This document shows, piece by piece, positions 5,349-6,423 of a stretch of DNA of 6,423 bases. The notes under the pieces were generated by a model. That model had not been told where the DNA came from. It did no database searches and saw nothing but the letters and a program-made list of their open reading frames with translations. Position numbers and translations under genes: made by a program. Origin of the DNA: CAZNPW01 sp964575185 (GTDB lineage: Bacteria; Pseudomonadota; Alphaproteobacteria; Rhodobacterales; Rhodobacteraceae); assembly GCA_964575185.1 (NCBI GenBank), contig CAZNPW010000096.1:1-6423 (forward strand). Reading direction: 5' to 3'. How positions within the stretch are numbered: position 1 is the stretch's first letter; each line of letters begins with the position of its first letter.

Positions 5349-6074
5349 CTAGAACGCCGTCGTGAACAGCCAGAACAGCGAGATCAGCACCGGCTGGTGC
5401 ACGAGGTAGATCACCAGCGAATGCCGCCCCGGCCAGCCCAGGCGGCGCAGCCACGGCCCGTCCCAGGCGAGCCGCCGCCAGGGCACGACCTTCGCCAGCG
5501 CCACGCCCCACAGCACCGGGGCGAGCCAGGGCAGGACGGGCAGGTAGTCCACCATGAAGGGCCGCGTGGTGTTCAGGCCCAGCCACAGAAGCCACGGCCC
5601 GTCGAAGGCCGGGCCGGCAAGCCACGCGGGCGCCGCCGCCACGACCGCGCCCGCGACCGCCGCCCCCCACCACGGCAGCGCCAGCGCGGGCAGCGCGAGC
5701 AGGCTGCCCGCCGCGATCATGTGCAGGATGCCCCAGCGCACGTAAGCATCGCCGATCGCCAGCCGGGTCGCCACCGACACCAGCACCGCCGCCGCCACGA
5801 CCACCAGCCATCGCCGCCAGACGGTCCTCCAGCGGATGCCGCGTCCGTGGGCGAGCCACAGGACAAGGCCCACGATCACCAGGAACGCCCCCGCCGTCGC
5901 CCGCGCCCACCACCACCACAGGCCCTGCATCGTCGTGCCCGGGGCCACGAAGCCGAACAGCTCGAGGTCGAAGGTGAAGTGGAACACCACCATCGCGGCC
6001 AGCGCGACCGTGCGGGCGATGTCGACCATGGGGATGCGGGGGAGGTCGGGGGTCATGGCCGCAGGCGATGTCAT
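5349..6074 (-). CDS. HGSNAT/DUF1624-type integral membrane protein (possible acyltransferase)
   Basis: The predicted 241-residue inner-membrane protein has about six to eight hydrophobic segments. It matches the heparan-alpha-glucosaminide N-acetyltransferase catalytic-like (DUF1624) pattern: MVDIARTVALAAMVVFHFTF (~16-35) running into DLELFG, then a membrane segment starting LWWWWARATAGAFLV (~52-66), RWGILHMI (113-120), DYLPVLPWLAPVLWG (176-190) and the C-terminal HSLVIYLVHQPVL (218-230). Family members are thought to move acyl groups onto extracytoplasmic sugars, but bacterial ones of this size are mostly uncharacterised, so the activity is inference. ATG 6074 was taken; ATG 6056 is an equally possible start, as neither has a clear ribosome site. 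The gene lies 110 bases upstream of accD, same strand, and is divergent from ilvD. Confidence 0.85.
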   Translation of the reverse strand: MTSPAAMTPDLPRIPMVDIARTVALAAMVVFHFTFDLELFGFVAPGTTMQGLWWWWARATAGAFLVIVGLVLWLAHGRGIRWRTVWRRWLVVVAAAVLVSVATRLAIGDAYVRWGILHMIAAGSLLALPALALPWWGAAVAGAVVAAAPAWLAGPAFDGPWLLWLGLNTTRPFMVDYLPVLPWLAPVLWGVALAKVVPWRRLAWDGPWLRRLGWPGRHSLVIYLVHQPVLISLFWLFTTAF

Positions 6075-6158
6075 TTGCGCCGCATTGTCCAGACCCCGCC
6101 GGGCGGCCACAAGGCGATGTGACGCCCCGCCGGGCCGCGGCAGGCCCATCGCCCCGAT

Positions 6159-6178
6159 CTGTCAACCCGCCCTGACAG
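6159..6178. promoter_or_regulatory. Inverted repeat CTGTCA-N8-TGACAG upstream of ilvD
   Basis: Perfect 6-base arms (6159-6164 and 6173-6178) with an 8-base spacer end one base before the candidate ilvD -35 hexamer. This position suits an activator or repressor site. On the minus strand the left arm overlaps a consensus TTGACA (6165-6160), but no good -10 follows it at normal spacing, so its role for the divergent gene is unclear. Confidence 0.4.
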
Positions 6179-6179
6179 C

Positions 6180-6208
6180 TTGCCGCGCCGGACACCGGAC
6201 GGTAATCA
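6180..6208 (+). promoter_or_regulatory. Candidate ilvD promoter
   Basis: TTGCCG (6180-6185) and TAATCA (6203-6208) are separated by 17 bases. A start near 6215 gives a leader of about 20 bases that carries GAGGGG just before the ATG at 6236. The leader is too short for a leucine/valine/isoleucine-type attenuator peptide, so any regulation would act at initiation. Confidence 0.45.
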
Positions 6209-6235
6209 CGACCCCAGCCAGCCCGAGGGGACGCC

Positions 6236-6423
6236 ATGACCACCCGCTTCGACAAGTCGAGACTGCCCAGCCGCCACGTCACCGAAGGCCCCGCCCGTGC
6301 CCCCCACCGCAGCTACTTCTACGCCATGGGCATCACCGAGGAGGAGATCCACCAGCCCTGGGTCGGGGTCGCCACCTGCTGGAACGAGGCCGCGCCCTGC
6401 AACATCGCGCTGAACCGCCAGGC
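6236..6423 (+). CDS. ilvD: Dihydroxy-acid dehydratase, N-terminal part (partial)
   Basis: This Fe-S enzyme dehydrates 2,3-dihydroxy-3-methyl acids to 2-keto acids in valine, isoleucine and leucine synthesis (also the route to pantothenate). Only the first 62 residues are in the window. ATG 6236 is supported by GAGGGG (6225-6230) 5 bases upstream. The N-terminus has SRHVTEGPARAPHRSYFYAM, then GITEEEIHQPWVGVATCWNE and APCNIALNRQ. C55 in the PCN motif corresponds to the first conserved cluster-ligand cysteine of the IlvD/Edd family. The WNE..PCN form favours IlvD over the related Edd (phosphogluconate dehydratase). The gene runs off the right edge. Confidence 0.95.
   Translation, partial: MTTRFDKSRLPSRHVTEGPARAPHRSYFYAMGITEEEIHQPWVGVATCWNEAAPCNIALNRQ

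Noticed and set aside
4306..5352. Open frame of 348 codons on the plus strand, antisense to accD
   Set aside because: Its composition (Arg/His/Gln-rich, no domain) is that of a GC-rich antisense shadow. accD on the other strand has unmistakable motifs throughout.
6072..6110. Minus-strand promoter-like TTGTGG-N17-GACAAT before the membrane protein gene
   Set aside because: Matches are weak and the implied transcription start would fall on the chosen ATG at 6074. It would only work with the ATG at 6056, so it is left unannotated.
6063..6135. Short direct repeats AGGCGATGT (6063, 6112) and CCCCGCCGGGC (6094, 6125)
   Set aside because: The two repeats have different spacings (49 and 31) and do not form one duplicated unit, so chance in GC-rich DNA is likely.
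4312..6282. accD reading frame open upstream to 6282, giving a possible 656-residue fusion
   Set aside because: Residues upstream of the TTG at 5238 are low-complexity Gly/Arg/Ala and lie out of frame with the membrane protein gene on the same strand. Homology and the ribosome site put the start at 5238.

Overview
The window is a high-GC, gene-dense chromosomal segment with strong G/C third-position bias. It most likely comes from an alphaproteobacterium of the Rhodobacteraceae type (Rhodobacter/Paracoccus relatives). This is inferred from the Gly/Met-rich GroEL tail ending in GDF, the N-terminal sequence of AccD (MNWITNYVRPKI), the accD-folC gene order and the IlvD N-terminus. The genus is not certain.

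Layout on the left (+ strand): the 3' end of groEL (1-191) ends at a near-perfect bidirectional terminator (213-241). A short minus-strand remnant of a membrane protein end (241-348) follows, then a 110-residue orphan membrane protein (418-750). Next come a TetR-family regulator (862-1485) and two tandem, clearly paralogous class I SAM-dependent methyltransferases (1552-2307 and 2313-3050, 5 bases apart). The regulator and the two methyltransferases look like one transcription unit.

Layout on the right (mostly - strand): folC (3047-4312) and accD (4312-5238) form a translationally coupled pair. It runs convergently into the methyltransferases, and the two opposing stop codons share one CTAG. 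Upstream of accD lies a HGSNAT/DUF1624-type membrane protein gene (5349-6074, minus). Divergent from it, the 5' end of ilvD (6236 onward, plus) runs off the window.

Functionally, groEL (protein folding), accD (malonyl-CoA supply for fatty acids), folC (folate polyglutamylation) and ilvD (branched-chain amino acids and pantothenate precursor) are housekeeping genes. The accessory part is the block 418-3050. Its notable feature is the duplicated methyltransferase pair: the SAM-binding halves are about 83% identical while the C-terminal halves are about 48% identical (hand alignment). I see no tRNA, rRNA, CRISPR array, insertion sequence or phage gene. No stretch over 300 bases lacks a gene; the longest is 192-417. 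I see no clear evidence for a wholly new system. The TetR plus paired methyltransferase unit is the best candidate for uncharacterised biology.
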